64,000 nucleotides of DNA from Tetracentron sinense. Lineage: Eukaryota > Streptophyta > Magnoliopsida > Trochodendrales > Trochodendraceae. The position numbers and the translations under genes are program-made. The stretch is taken from positions 50,900,627-50,964,626 of the forward strand of contig CM026554.1 of NCBI GenBank assembly GCA_015143295.1. The letters are read 5' to 3'. This document shows positions 1-11,492 of the stretch, in pieces. How positions within the stretch are numbered: the first letter of the stretch is position 1; every line of letters begins with the position of its first letter. The notes beneath the pieces were generated by a model. The model was given only the letters and a program-made list of their open reading frames with translations, searched no databases and was not told where the DNA came from.

Positions 1-3000
1 AAAGGAGCTCGTCGCCTAAAAAATTTCCGGGGCCTAGCATGCACGTAGCTACAATGCCTCTGCTTAGTTTTTGACTACTCTGTAAGCGGCCATGCACAAT
101 GAATACCATCCGTTGCACTGGGTCTCCTTCTCTAACTATCTGTATGTAACAAAATTTTCAAACGATGAAGATATTTTTGGTAGCTAAACCAGAGCACTAA
201 ATTTGTTCTACTCGAAATATTGCGTACCTTTTCGTCCTTAGAGAAAACAAGAGGCTTAACTTTGTCGCAGATATTGTCAAGAATCAGATCATCCAAGTTG
301 TCGAACAAAGGCACCTAAAAGGAAAATTACAATTGGGTTAAATTGATTTTGATATCTTATAGCGAAAAAATCTAGACAACAATACAAGGGCTAATCAATT
401 CGATAAATTCAATCACGTCATGGGGGCCGAACGAACCACATTGACCGACACCCTGGGGACGTTTGGAAACTCTTATCTGATCTAATAAGAGCTATTTTGG
501 ATTTAGAAAATAAAAGTTGTTTTTATCTAAGTCTTGTTTTATGATAGTCTGTTTTGGTAAAAATCACTTATTTTTATATATTGCGGTGAAACATATAAAT
601 ATGCACTAATTTGAGGGACATTTGCAATGTAAAAGTATAAAATAGTCTATTTAGAAAAAGTTAGATATATGAAAGATATTTACAAAAAGTATTAAGGACA
701 CAAAAGTCGGTTTCAAGTAAATCAAATGTCGATATGTGTAATTAAACCTCTACTCTCTTTAACACGATAACCTCAAAAAGAAAAAGTAACCTTAAAAGTT
801 ACTTATTATATTATTTCAGAGGTAAAACCTCTTAGGCTCCATTCTTTTGGAGGAGCTTTTAAAAGTCGGGAACATTAATGTTTTGGAACAAGAGACCAGA
901 GTCTAAGAAGAGAGGGGAGAGGGGTTCTAATCCTTTCTCATGGTGTCTCAGATTTATCAAATTCAATTTAATTAAAAGTTTCACATCTATTGAACTTTAA
1001 AAAATCCACAAATTTTGGCAAAACTAAAAAGTTTCATATTTGTAGAAATTTTATACTCTTATGGAATAATATAGACATTAAGTAAAATTAAGCATGAAAC
1101 AATGAAAGTTCTAAGACTTTAAAATTTCCACCAAAAGAACATAGCCATATAGATTAGAAATTTAACAAACACTCTTGTTTCGGATTTAGCTCTTATTTCT
1201 AATCAAATAAGCAAATAAGCTCTTATTTTAGTTACCAATTGCCCCCTTTATTTGCTTACCTTCTTGATGAGATCCAGGCAAAGATGTCGCTTGATGTCCC
1301 GCCTGAGTCCTTCTGGCAAGTCTGAGATCAGTTCCATTTCATCTTCTCCTCCCATGGCTGACCAGCTTTGGCGTTCAAAACGACGGACTCTTTGTCTCAT
1401 ACGTGAAGGTAACTGCCTTCGTCTCATCCACCACTCCATGTCGCGACACCGCAGTTGCATTTTCCTCTTCTTTGCCATGACTGCATGCAAAAATACCTAC
1501 ACAGCATATCAAGGCCTAAACAGTCAGGATATGTCATTTCTCAGTGTTCATGCTTTCATGCGGTATGGGTTCGATCAAATCTAACATGCTAACATATCAA
1601 ATAACAAAATATTTAAAGCGGATTATAGCATGAATCACCTGAATATTCCCAATTAATAGAGTGAAAAGCATCAAGCCACTAAGCACGATAATTATACTGA
1701 AAATCACTTCTAGCCAGTGACTCGTAGGCTCAAGATCGTTACCAAAAGTGCTGCAAAGGAAGAACAAAATGTCAGCATTATTTTTGGAGTGTCTCTAGGA
1801 TTTTGCATATATGCATGAGAGTTACCTATAGAAGGACTCAATCAAAAAAAAAACTATAGGACTGAAACTAAACTAAGTTGGCCTAAGCCATTACATTCCT
1901 ACCCGGACCACGGTTATGGTGGGCCCAGGCCCATGACGAGCAAAAAAAAAGTGGTCCGACCAAGGCCCATAGCTAAAGCCAGGCCTGAGTGTATCCCAAC
2001 TCAAAAATCCTTTAAAAAAAGAGGCTCCAGGATCATCTGCACAGTATTTTGATGGGCTTAAAAGAACTGGCTCAAGCAGACCGATGTTCTGATAGTAACA
2101 AAGCTCTTCGAATGATTAATTCACGAAATCTGCGCAACTTTTGAACAAAATTGTGACTTGAAGTTCGTTTATTTCACAAATTATTCCCAACTTTTTTGAA
2201 AAAGTACTGAACAAATATCTAATGGGTGCTGCTACGAGCACACCAACATTATTGACGGGACACCAAATATATAATTTACTAATTATACACTATTAAAATA
2301 TAACAAATTCTAGGAGCACACCAAGAGGTAAAAAAAATATCTATAAAATTTCTAATTATACACCATTGCAAACTTAAAACTGTAAAACATGATAATTCAT
2401 TACCCTTTTGGTGAACCCAAACCCAACGAAGGTCCAATAAATTGGTATCAAAGGAATCGTACCAAATTCCTTATATTTTGCACTACAAGAGCTTACAACA
2501 AAAGATCATTGGAAACTCAATGTTAAAAATGGTGTGGAGGAAATCATACTATTTAAAAAAAACCAGGAGGATGTTTATCTCAAAATAAAGGGCATGGAGA
2601 AGGTATTTCAAAATAAATTAATTTCATAAATTTCACCAGAATAGAACAAAAAGATACAAATAGAGGAAAAACGTAATGGTTTGATAAGCTTACAGAAGTT
2701 CATGTTTTTGCAACTTTGCTAGCTCTTTGAAGGTAAGGTAAGAGGAGCTTCGAGAGTTCATTCTTAGAAAGAGAAGCAGTTTTAATAGAGGGTTTAGGGG
2801 TTTGGAGGTATGGGTGCACCTAGACAAGTCATTCTTTTAAAAAAAATTGTTTATTTTAAATGGTGTCCAGTCAGTAATATTGGTGTGCTTGTAGCAGCAC
2901 CCTATCTAATATATGTAATATATTTGTTTATAAATTTTCATAATTAGTAATTTTATTTTATATTTTTCATATCTTGTCCCTACTTTTTCGATTTATTTCT

Positions 3001-6000
3001 GAATTTAGCCTTATTTCAAAAATAATCCTAGACAACAATTAAAGAAGAAGAACTCTCTGACTTAGTAACTATAATTATAATACTAGTTTACACCAATTTC
3101 TTGAGATGATGGATGATTCATATTGGCCTATACCTGAGTGTCATTAAACCCCAGAATATGGGGTAAAGGATCTTGACAGCGACGGAACTGCTAGAGACGA
3201 CAGGAAGCGCCCACTTATAGATTCCATAATGGAATGGCCCCTTTCCATTTAAGCACTTTGGGATTATGAGTGATGTAGTCGAATTATTGCTGCATGGACT
3301 CTGAACCATATTTGAAGGTAATGGGAACCTGTAACAGACCTCCTTCGAGCAAGACAGAGAGAGGTTACACTCGTTATTTTTCTCACACTGCTGTCGGAGG
3401 CATGACGCTACACGTTGGATTGCAAGGACATACCAACAACCTCCGGCAACCTGTAAACAAGTATAATGCAATGGTTAATTCAAAATGCTGAACTTGATAG
3501 AGAATTTCACAGTGAGAACATTTGAGTCACTAGAAAAAGATAATGGATGCCATTGTAATGGGGAAAGAAAAATTGTTGCTGCTAGCACTGGTGTGGAATG
3601 TGCGATAATTTAAATTTGAAGATTGTTAATAAGGTATATATTAGAGATAGTTTAGAGATACCCTAAAGTGGTACAATAAGGTAAGATGAGATACACTGTA
3701 TCTTATCTCAAAGTAGATTTGAATTTGAAATTCGATTAGGATCAATTACTTTTATTTGATTAGGATTAGATTTATTAGAGTTTCTATCGTGAGAGTATGT
3801 GATACATGTATAAACTCCATTTGGGTCTCTATGTAATCATCTAAGAATTCTCAATAAATATATTTTCTATCTGTATGTACTTACATGAGATGCAATGAAG
3901 TAGGCGAAGAGATTGAGGGCGAAGCCCCACCAAATGGTGCCGAAGATGTAACCAGTGACCTTTTGCATTCTCCTCATGAGGCAGATACTATGATAGACCT
4001 TAGGGAGGAATTGGAACAAGAACATTAGCAGAAGTATTGTCATTATCACCTTAATCTTCTCTTCTCTTATCAATTTTGGCACAACCAACCAAAATACCAT
4101 CTGCGAAAATACCCAAAAATAAAAGGAAAAAGATCAATAAAATTGCAATGGAATTACCAAGAAAGGTAGATATTCCTACACATCTCTTTGAAAATGGAGC
4201 ACCCCAGAAACTTATTTTTTTAAAAAAATCAGTGTTTAATGCTACAATTTGAATCCATAATAAGTGGACTTGTTTTTGTATGTATTTAATGATTTATAGC
4301 AAGAAATCCCGCTTAATAGCCAGAAATCATATTCTAATAGAGTTGTTCCTTTTTGCGACAGATCCAGGCTTTTGTGGTCCTAATTCAACCCATTCACACC
4401 CCTATGCATTTGCACAAATAACTTCTTACATGCTTAGCACAATATATGCTCCCAAAAAAATAGTCTTGAGGTTATTTAAACCTCTGATGTTAAAATATTT
4501 AGACATGAGATTGGACATTCACCAATATGGTCTTATTGTCAAATTAACTATTATTTTTGAAAAATAAGTAAGTAGGGCTGCACTCAAGCCAAGTTAGCTC
4601 GTCAGCTTGGCTCGTGGCTCAAGCTGGCATTTCAGGCTCAAAGGAATCTAACCACGCTTTTATTTGAGCTCGAGTGTTTAAACAAGCCAAGCTCAAGTCA
4701 AACCTTGTTTGTTTCGGCTTTGGTTGAAGTTTGACTCGTTTAGAGCTCGAATATACACAATTTTTTATTTTTTATGATAATATTATTTATATTAATACAA
4801 AATAATATGTTAACTTTCTTTATCATAGATGGTAATAATTTTTAATAAATAAGTTTAAGAGATAATACTCTAACAAAAAAAATACTCCATAAGTTAAAAG
4901 CAAAGACTCTAACCTAACTACATCTGCTCTTTGGACGTTTCCCATAATTAGCTCTATGAATGTATTACTTTTTTTTCTTTTTTTTTTTGTATTATAATTT
5001 TTTGATAAATAGTTTTATTAAAATCATGTAACATTAAACAAAATAATTCCATGAATCAAGCTTGAGCCAACGAGCTCGGCCTAGCTTGAATAAGTTTGAG
5101 CTCGAACATAGCTCGAGCTAGAACAAGCTTGTTCAAGCAAAGCTCAATCATGTTCAATACAATAGCACTATTTATACAGTTAGGATAGCCTGATCAAGCT
5201 GAATCAATGGTCCGGTAGAAAACCAATGTGGGGTCCATTCATTAGAGGGCCTGATCTGGCAAGCAGGTGAATATTACGATATAATGTTTTTTAAAGTAGC
5301 CGATAGGAGTGTCAATGGGCCAAGTTGGCCCGATCCCTTCTAGGCACAGCCCAACTTCACAGTTAGGCAGGCTTGGGCCTAGAGATTTACGCCTGTTGCC
5401 CATTAGACTAGGCTTTTAAACGGGTATGACCTGGTTGGCTCGGCCTAATTTTTAAGACTATTTCGAATAATATTCGTACTAGGGTGTTTCCATTTTGAAA
5501 CAGCCTCGGATTGTCTCTGGCCAAGCCAGAAACCTCTTTTGGGCAACCATAGAATAGGGGACATGTGGCAATAAAAGGGAAGAAATCATTTCATTTTCTC
5601 CACATGATTTTGACTTCTCCCCACTGAGATTTCTCTCCCTTTATCTCAACAACTTACCCCACTTGATATCTCTCTCCCTTTATCTCAACAACTTATTGCC
5701 ATGTGTCAGTGTGGGAGAAGTCAAAATCATGGGACCGATGATTTTGACTTCTCGACCACTTGTCTCCTATTCTAAGGTTGCTCGAGACAAGGCGTTTCTG
5801 GCTTTGCCAGAGACAATCGCGAGGCCTTTTGAAACGGAATGGCCCATCCTTATTGGTCCACATCCCAATTTTAAGTGCACGCCAATAGTGGTTAAGATAC
5901 ACTCACCTATATGGTTGAGCAATTTAACCTTGTTTAAAAAAAAAAAATTCTAAAATCTTAACTTTAATTTAGTTAAGCTTTACTAGCGTTCAAAAGGAGT

Positions 6001-7092
6001 GTTAAAAAGGACACTAGGACCAAAGGGTAAGATATGAAACGAGACCCATGGGTCCACTAATCACTGCTTAAATTTTTACCCGAATTACTAAGGCAGGTAG
6101 GTGCTCCATAGGCCGAGTTTGGATGGGCAACAGCGCTGGCTGTTGCGCTGTTGCCCGGTTGTATATGAAAATCAAAGGCCCTACATTCAATAAGGTAAGG
6201 TAAGCTCTACATCAACAGATGAGGCCCCACTTGATTTTCAGACACAACCGGGCAACAGCGCAACAGCCAGCGATCCAAACTCTCCATAGGCCCTACTCGT
6301 ATAAATTAACACTGATTAATCAAACCTGGGGAACGGGGAGGATGACGAAGGCGTCGAACCAGAATCCCCTAAGCGATCGAACGTAGTGTGAGGCAATCGC
6401 ACGTGCGTCCCACACGAGCTTCCCGCACCCAACCACGAGCGACTCCCTGGACACGTACGCCAGCCGAAACTGGAGCCACAAGTGAAACAAGTGCACCGCG
6501 TCCACACATGTCCGTAACATGGTCACGATCGCGGCTAACCCACCATCCATATAGAGGCACGGTGCTCTGTCACGCCCCACCGAGAGCGCGTAGAAAAACA
6601 GAGGATCAATGGCTAGCGCCAATCCTCGTGCTAGTAGCAACGCTCGGTTCCATCTCTGCACGCGCTTGCTGCGTGGGTCGAACACTCGCCCTACGGCCGG
6701 CGACCGTTGGTGGCTGAAACCGTCTGGGTGGTTTCGAATGGGGACAAAAGATGAGCCGGCGCTAGCCTCCCAGCGAGGAGGGTGGGCCCGGTCGCAGGTA
6801 GTAGAGTGGAAGACCGGTACACCCACTTGAGTGCAGGCGTAGCACTCCACTGAATTCGAGATGGGGCTCCCGTCGTTGTCGTCGGCGTCGGTGTCGGAAG
6901 TCTGGTGCCGGAATATTCCAATCCACCTGTGATCCATATGAACTGAAATTCAGTTACTGAATTTGAAATAAACAGCTTTGAAAAATTCAGCTTGTTAGTA
7001 GAGATTTCAAAGAAGAAGAAAAATCAAGTGCAGTAATTGATTTAGCGAATTAACCTGGGGAGGGGGATGTGGAATTCGGGAAGTGAAGGCAT
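1..7092 (-). CDS. CNGC2: Cyclic nucleotide-gated ion channel, CNGC2 type (partial, 3' end off window)
   Basis: Plant plasma-membrane cation channel of the group that contains Arabidopsis CNGC2 (DND1), linked to Ca2+ entry and immunity. Exons read on the minus strand: 7092-7055, 6926-6326, 4100-3885, 3450-3134, 1750-1639, 1496-1260, 314-228 and 139 to the left edge; every junction is GT-AG and keeps frame. The start at 7092 (MPSLPEF) matches the family N-terminus. Seen in order: the cysteine-rich SVECYACTQVGVP segment, S1-S6 helices (VFWLVVPKLIREE, FQFLPKVYH, GYIFGTIWWGF), the pore helix with filter Gly-Asn-Asp, the C-linker (KKRKMQLRCRDMEWWMRRRQ, DLPEGLRRDIKRHLC) and the start of the cyclic nucleotide-binding domain (REGDPVQRM, GPGNFLGDELL). 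The rest of that domain and the calmodulin/IQ region lie outside. No lesion seen. CNGC2 fits better than CNGC4 because of DLILDNICDKVKP and the N-terminus; the symbol is by homology. Confidence 0.93.
2224..2902. mobile_element. hAT-like non-autonomous TIR element, 679 bp, in CNGC2 intron
   Basis: Terminal inverted repeats of about 42 bp begin GGGTGCTGCTAC at the left and end GTAGCAGCACCC at the right, with only a few mismatches. An 8-bp target-site duplication, TATCTAAT, flanks it exactly (2216-2223 and 2903-2910). Eight-bp duplications are the hAT rule. There is no coding capacity inside. It sits in the intron between 1751 and 3133, antisense to nothing coding, so it should be spliced out. 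Confidence 0.85.
4573..5170. repeat. AGCTCGGCTCG-word repeat, copy in CNGC2 intron
   Basis: Begins with a GGGCTGCACTCAAGCC-like end and is built of short words such as CAAGCTTGAGC and GAGCTCGAA around an AT-rich core. The same word-rich family recurs at 10949-11492, 25340-25565, 26240-26395, 26925-27180 and 27795-28005. The right boundary is unclear here and no target-site duplication was found. Confidence 0.5.
5502..5826. mobile_element. Mutator-like MITE, 325 bp, in CNGC2 intron
   Basis: Inverted ends of about 30 bp (GCCTCGGATTGTCTCTGG at the left, its near complement ending GAGGCC at the right) are flanked by a perfect 9-bp duplication, TTTTGAAAC (5493-5501 and 5827-5835). Nine bp is typical of Mutator-like elements. 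Inside, GAGAAGTCAAAATCATG and its complement form a hairpin near 5714-5757. The ends match those of the element at 8217-8495. Confidence 0.85.
5866..6066. repeat. Dispersed AT-rich repeat ending CTAATCACTGCTT
   Basis: This stretch (AGTGGTTAAGATACACTCACC through GGACACTAGGACC to CTAATCACTGCTT) resembles 18050-18440 and, inverted, 18880-19070. Related words occur at 9997-10215. Its boundaries and class are unknown. Confidence 0.4.
6115..6282. mobile_element. Short TIR element, 168 bp, beside CNGC2 exon 2
   Basis: Long inverted arms (GAGTTTGGAT ... ATCCAAACTC, then CTGTTGCGCTGTTGCCCGG and its complement) make most of the element. The flanks repeat TCCATAGGCC (6105-6114 and 6283-6292), a 9-10 bp target duplication consistent with a Mutator-like MITE. 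It ends 44 bp from the exon 2 donor side. Confidence 0.8.
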
Positions 7093-7094
7093 GT

Positions 7095-7265
7095 CTGGAA
7101 GAGAGGAACCATATGGAGAGCGACAAAGATACAGAGAAAATAAGAGAGAGAGGAGAGAGAATTACATAAGAGGAGAAGAAGCTATAATATAGGAGAGAGA
7201 GAGGGAGGGATATTATTGAAGAGAGAGAGAGAGAAAGAGTGAGAGAGAGAGGAGGAGGAGGTTGT
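7095..7265 (-). promoter_or_regulatory. GA/CT-rich leader of the CNGC2-type gene
   Basis: A purine-rich tract on the plus strand (runs of GAGAGA broken by short AT patches) lies directly upstream of the start codon at 7092, so the transcript leader would be CT-rich. An AT-rich patch at 7181-7193 reads CTATATTATAG on the gene strand and could be a TATA element. CT-rich microsatellites are common in plant 5' leaders; the promoter role is inferred. Confidence 0.5.
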
Positions 7266-7350
7266 GGAGTGTGAAGATAGAGAGCAAGTTAATTTGGTCT
7301 GATAATCAAAATTGTCTTCTAGCACATTATGGCAAAAGCTGTGTGGCATC

Positions 7351-7568
7351 GGATTACCTTTGGATTAGACGGCTTCGGCCCCTGATGGGACCTCGGGTAT
7401 CCATACATCATTGTTCATGTGGCGTTAAAAAAGGGAAAAAATCATTTCACTTCCTTCACATGATTTTGATTTCTCGCCCATATGATATCTCCCCCCTTTA
7501 AAACGTGACATGCCTAATGATGTGTAGATGCCAGAGGTCCCACCTGGGGCATCCACTAGAGGTAATCC
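7351..7568. mobile_element. MITE with GGATTACC ends and shared core
   Basis: The left end GGATTACCTTTGG and right end GGTAATCC are inverted, and GGGACCTC plus ATCCATACAT words are also mirrored. The core carries the CATGATTTTGATTTCTC / TGATATCTCCCC motif shared with the elements at 5502, 8217, 15399 and 20298. No clear target duplication was found. Confidence 0.55.
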
Positions 7569-8039
7569 AAAGTCAGTTCACGCCCGACGCCCAGCCTCCG
7601 TCGTCCATTCCCTGTAAGATAAAAATGTTATATAACGGACGAGAGATCAAGTAGGGAGAAGTAAAAAAAAGATTTTTCTCTTTTTAAACACCAAATGGGC
7701 TATGAATGGGCGTGCACCAAGGTAATTAAGGCTTTGTTCTTTTGATTAAATTTTTAAAAGTTCGGAACATTAATATTTTAAAGCAAGAGGCAAGTGTATG
7801 GGAGGAGAGAGGAGGAGTAATTTTTTTATACAATGGTATCTTAGATTTATGGTAGAACTTAAAATCTTTGGTAAAACTCAAAATTTTTATATTTGTAAAA
7901 ACTTTGCACTTTATTAAATAAGATAGTTGTAGACATTAAGTATGAAACTATGAAAATTCGAAACTTTAAAAGTTCCATAAAAAAAAGTTCCATCAAAAGA
8001 ACGGACCTAAGAGAGTTAGTTGTTCACTATTCAACTTAT

Positions 8040-8190
8040 CATACAAGGCAATACACCCGATGCCCGTCTCGGGCGTCCATTCAACATGTGTCATGTGCTG
8101 GTAAAAAAGAAGAGAGATATTACTCAGGAGAAGTCAAAAGTCAAAAACCTGAGAGGAAATGAAATGACGTGTCCATCTGATGCCATCTTG
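8040..8190. repeat. Degenerate relative of the same MITE group
   Basis: CCCGATGCCCGTCTCGGGCGTCC and GAGAAGTCAAAAGTCAAAAACC recall the ends and core of neighbouring MITEs, but no paired terminus or target duplication can be seen. Probably a remnant. Confidence 0.3.
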
Positions 8191-8216
8191 CAAAGGAGAC
8201 GGGATGTATCTTTCAC

Positions 8217-8495
8217 GGCCTCGGATTGTCTCTGGCGAAGCCAGAATGGGCTCTCGGGGTTCCATACATAGTGCGACACTTGGCGTAAAAATGGGGGAGA
8301 AGTCATTCCATTTTCTCCCCATAATTTTGACTTCTCCCCATTTGATATCTCACACACTTATCGCCACATGTCTTATTGTAGGTGGAGAAGTCAAAATCAT
8401 GAGCCCCATGATTTTGACTTCTCCACCACATGTCACCTATTCTATGGAACCCCGAGATAAGCCCTTTCTGGCTTCGCCAGAGGCAAGCCAAGGCC
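8217..8495. mobile_element. Mutator-like MITE, 279 bp
   Basis: Ends GGCCTCGGATTGTCTCTGG (left) and CCAGAGGCAAGCCAAGGCC (right) are inverted, and a perfect 9-bp target duplication, ATCTTTCAC, flanks them (8208-8216 and 8496-8504). A near-perfect hairpin at 8380-8425 is built from GTGGAGAAGTCAAAATCATG and its complement. Same family as 5502-5826. Confidence 0.88.
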
Positions 8496-8504
8496 ATCTT
8501 TCAC

Positions 8505-9003
8505 ACATACTAACTGTCCATGACGCTAGCAGTAGCCTGTGACAGATGCAGTATTTGATTCGACCAACTGATGATGTGGGCGTTTAGATTACCTCTTCAA
8601 CCTAAAAAAACCGAGGAGATCCTGATTACCGAAAAAAACGAGAAGATCCTTCATGCGATAACAAAGCGAAATTCAATCAATCATGGCAGTCGATTGGGCT
8701 GTTCTAATTGATTACTACACCTCATCAGATCTTTTGTAGAGGTGACTGTAAGGATTTTTTTATATATATATATATTTTTTGTAGAATCGTGTAACCCTCG
8801 CACGCTTCTGCAGGGCATTTTACCAAAGAAAATATTTTCGGATAAGTACCGATTAGTCACCTTAAATCAAAAATATCATCAAATTATTTGGTAATTATAT
8901 GCGTAACTAAAAGGTTAATTTGTCAAAACCATACCCTATTAGGTAATAAAAATACAAACTATGTCTTTTTTGATAAATATGTTAAAAGCATGCCCTTTTA
9001 ATA
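8505..9003. other. AT-rich intergenic DNA, nothing recognised
   Basis: No gene-like frame, no splice-linked coding signal and no paired termini were seen. A short AT dinucleotide run lies near 8761-8775. Confidence 0.5.
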
Positions 9004-9330
9004 GTCACTGGCGGAGCCACATGGGGCCAGGGAGGCTTCAACCCCCCACTGAAATTTTAATTTTTTTTTATTACTATAACAATAATAAGAGTGTAGTCTG
9101 GGAAAGGAGTGAAGCCAGAGGATGGGGAGCTCTAACCACCCCCCCTTAAATTTTTGAGAACAAAAAATTTTCTTTACAAAATGGACACAAACAAACAGAA
9201 ATGATGTCTCATGAACTTGACCCAAAAAAAAGAATTTGGAGGCACATCTGAACCCCCATTGTTAGCCCCCATACAAGAGAATCCTGGCTCCACTCCACCC
9301 CTACTTTAACCCCTACTTATAGGGTACTAT
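9004..9330. repeat. CACTGGCGGAGCCAC-type TIR fragment
   Basis: Left end CACTGGCGGAGCCACATGG and right CCTGGCTCCACTCC are imperfect inverted copies, with C-rich tracts next to each. This end type is widespread in plant genomes as small non-autonomous DNA elements. Boundaries and target duplication are not clear. Confidence 0.4.
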
Positions 9331-9828
9331 CAAGAATTGGGCCATCTGGTTGAAAGTGAAAATCTAATAACGCAAATGCAATAAATGGTAGGCTCTACTT
9401 AATTTTTGGCACCCTTGAATTTTCAAACTGGCAGCCCATTTCTCTATGGGCTTTTGCTAACGTAGTGAATTGTTAACCTTAATTATAAATTATATTAAAA
9501 TAAAGATTAGTTTAGACTTTTTACAAAAGATGTAAGGTAAGATAAATGTATTTTGACTTTTCTTATATTTTTTTTGTCCTCTTATTTAATGAACTATTCC
9601 CTATAAAAATACTAAATATATTTATCTAATAAAACAGTATTTAATATATATGAGTGAAAAATACTAGTAAAAATTAACAAGTTTACTGGTCTTAGAGAAG
9701 ATAGCATTCCCCTATAATAATTAGTAGGTTATTTTAAAATTATTTAACAAATGGTTACACGAGCAGTTTCTCGTGGAATCCTTGGAAAGAAGTATACAAA
9801 AAATGAGATAAGAAGACAGCCAATTGCA

Positions 9829-9955
9829 AACGAATTCAAGAGAATTTAATTACATATGTGGCACATGTGGATTGGTTGAGAAGAAAAAATTTAATTTTTC
9901 TTTATTTTTTCTTATTTAATCAATATGTGTCACTTATGCAATTGAATTCAAGATC
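9829..9955. repeat. Hairpin-forming MITE-like repeat
   Basis: GAATTCAAGAGAATTTAATTAC at the left pairs roughly with GCAATTGAATTC at the right, and GTGGCACATGTGGATT pairs with AATATGTGTCAC. No clean target duplication is seen. Confidence 0.4.
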
Positions 9956-9996
9956 AGGACACACACACCCCTACTTAATGAGTTGGGATCATTCAC

Positions 9997-10215
9997 AATT
10001 TAACTCGGGAGAGTTCAATCGCACCCACGTGTCAACATGTGTCCCTTTTAGCCCTCACTAACTGTAGTTAAAATTCACTACCCATAAGGTTCAACAATCT
10101 AACCATGATTGTTAGGAAAAAAATTAACCATAAAGGTTTAAACTTTTTAACTAAAGATAAAAGGGGAATTAAAAGGGATGTGATTGAACTCGGGAGAGTT
10201 CAATCACACTTGGAT
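9997..10215. repeat. TIR-like repeat with ACTCGGGAGAGTTCAATC ends
   Basis: Both ends carry the partly palindromic word ACTCGGGAGAGTTCAATC, followed inward by TCCCTTTTA-type sequence. The same word lies inside the Helitron-like unit at 27387-27665. Class not determined. Confidence 0.4.
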
Positions 10216-10948
10216 AGGATCCGGACTCTTCTTCAATAGTCTCTTTTGGCTCATCCATTTAGTGGACCATAGCAATGGTACCATACAAGGTCACAAAGGA
10301 CTTTGAGTAACATGATGAGCAACTATACAAAATGAAAGATACTGTCTAGATTATCCCTAAGCAAGAGGAGAAACAATACACGTATGCTAGACTCTCAATA
10401 TGTTATAATGAACAATCTTCCAAATTGAGGGTACCATAATATTCTCTACAAAACTTAGAATTTCTTCTCTTGCGCCCTTCTACAAACAGGTTGATTATGA
10501 GGTTGACATGGTTGAGTTGGATTCAAACCTGACTAAGTCTTTAGTTTTATATATTGGTAAACCCAATCTTAATTAAAAAAATCAGATTTCTCATATTCAA
10601 GAATGATTTGGAGGCTTAGAAACCAAAACATTTTGTAAAATGGAGAGTATGCATGAGGGGATAGAAATACCTACCCTATAACCCTCAAATGTCCTAAAGT
10701 GGTTTAGAGCTATGTCCTCGCCTATAAGGCTATAACCCTTAGATGTCCTATGAGTGGCTTAGAGCCATATTTTCAATAGCGGCCCTATAAAATTTTAGCC
10801 AGTTTGCCCTCTTGTGCATGTCCTTTCAAGGACTAAATCATTGGGACCACTCAAGAGATGAAATTATTGATTGAGTGATTCACTCAGCCCGTGGCATGTG
10901 ACAACACCGAAAAATATTACTTGTTATTTCTTTTTGGTTATCTATGTG
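10216..10948. other. Intergenic DNA, nothing recognised
   Basis: A short imperfect duplication (CTATAACCCT...AATGTCCTA...AGTGG...TTAGAGC at about 10676-10720 and 10729-10765) is the only structure seen. No coding signal. Confidence 0.45.
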
Positions 10949-11492
10949 AAGTGGTGTAAACGGGCGGAGTTGGCACTTCTCAGGCTCGGCTCATTGGAAT
11001 TTTACAAACGCTCAAGCTCGGCTTGGAATTTTATAAAAGTTCAGGCTCGGCTCGGCTCAGCTCGACTCGTCTACAAATCATTGAGTTCGAGCTCGGCTTG
11101 GCTTGGCTCAATAATTTTTTATAAAAAAATACATTGATATACACTAAATTCAATAAATAAAAAATTAAAAGGGCTTATTTTTTGGGATGTCATGTGACTC
11201 ACATAAAGCTTGAGTTAAAACTTAAACGGAAATAATTATGTTAATGTATACTAAATATATTTTACCCAAAAAAAATGTATACTAAATATATAATATAAAT
11301 TTAACTTTTAAAATGTATTATTATAAAATTAATCGAGCCGAGCCGAACTAAGCCACTTATTATTCAGGCTCGGCTCGTTTATTTTTCGAGCTCACTTTTA
11401 AGGTTCGGCTCGGCTCAACAAGTCCAAAGTAAAAGCTCAAGCTTGGTTTATTTCAAGTCAAGCCGAGCTGGCTCGACTCGATGACACCCCTG
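10949..11492. mobile_element. hAT-like element of the AGCTCGGCTCG-word family, 544 bp
   Basis: Left end AAGTGGTGTAAACGGG and right end GATGACACCCCTG are imperfect inverted copies. Flanks TCTATGTG (10941-10948) and ACTATGAG (11493-11500) agree at six of eight bases, consistent with an aged 8-bp hAT-type duplication. Both arms are dense in GGCTCGGCTCG words around an AT-rich middle. Confidence 0.55.

Noticed and set aside
6388-6830. Plus-strand frames over CNGC2 exon 2
   Set aside because: Shadow frames of a GC-rich, well conserved minus-strand exon.
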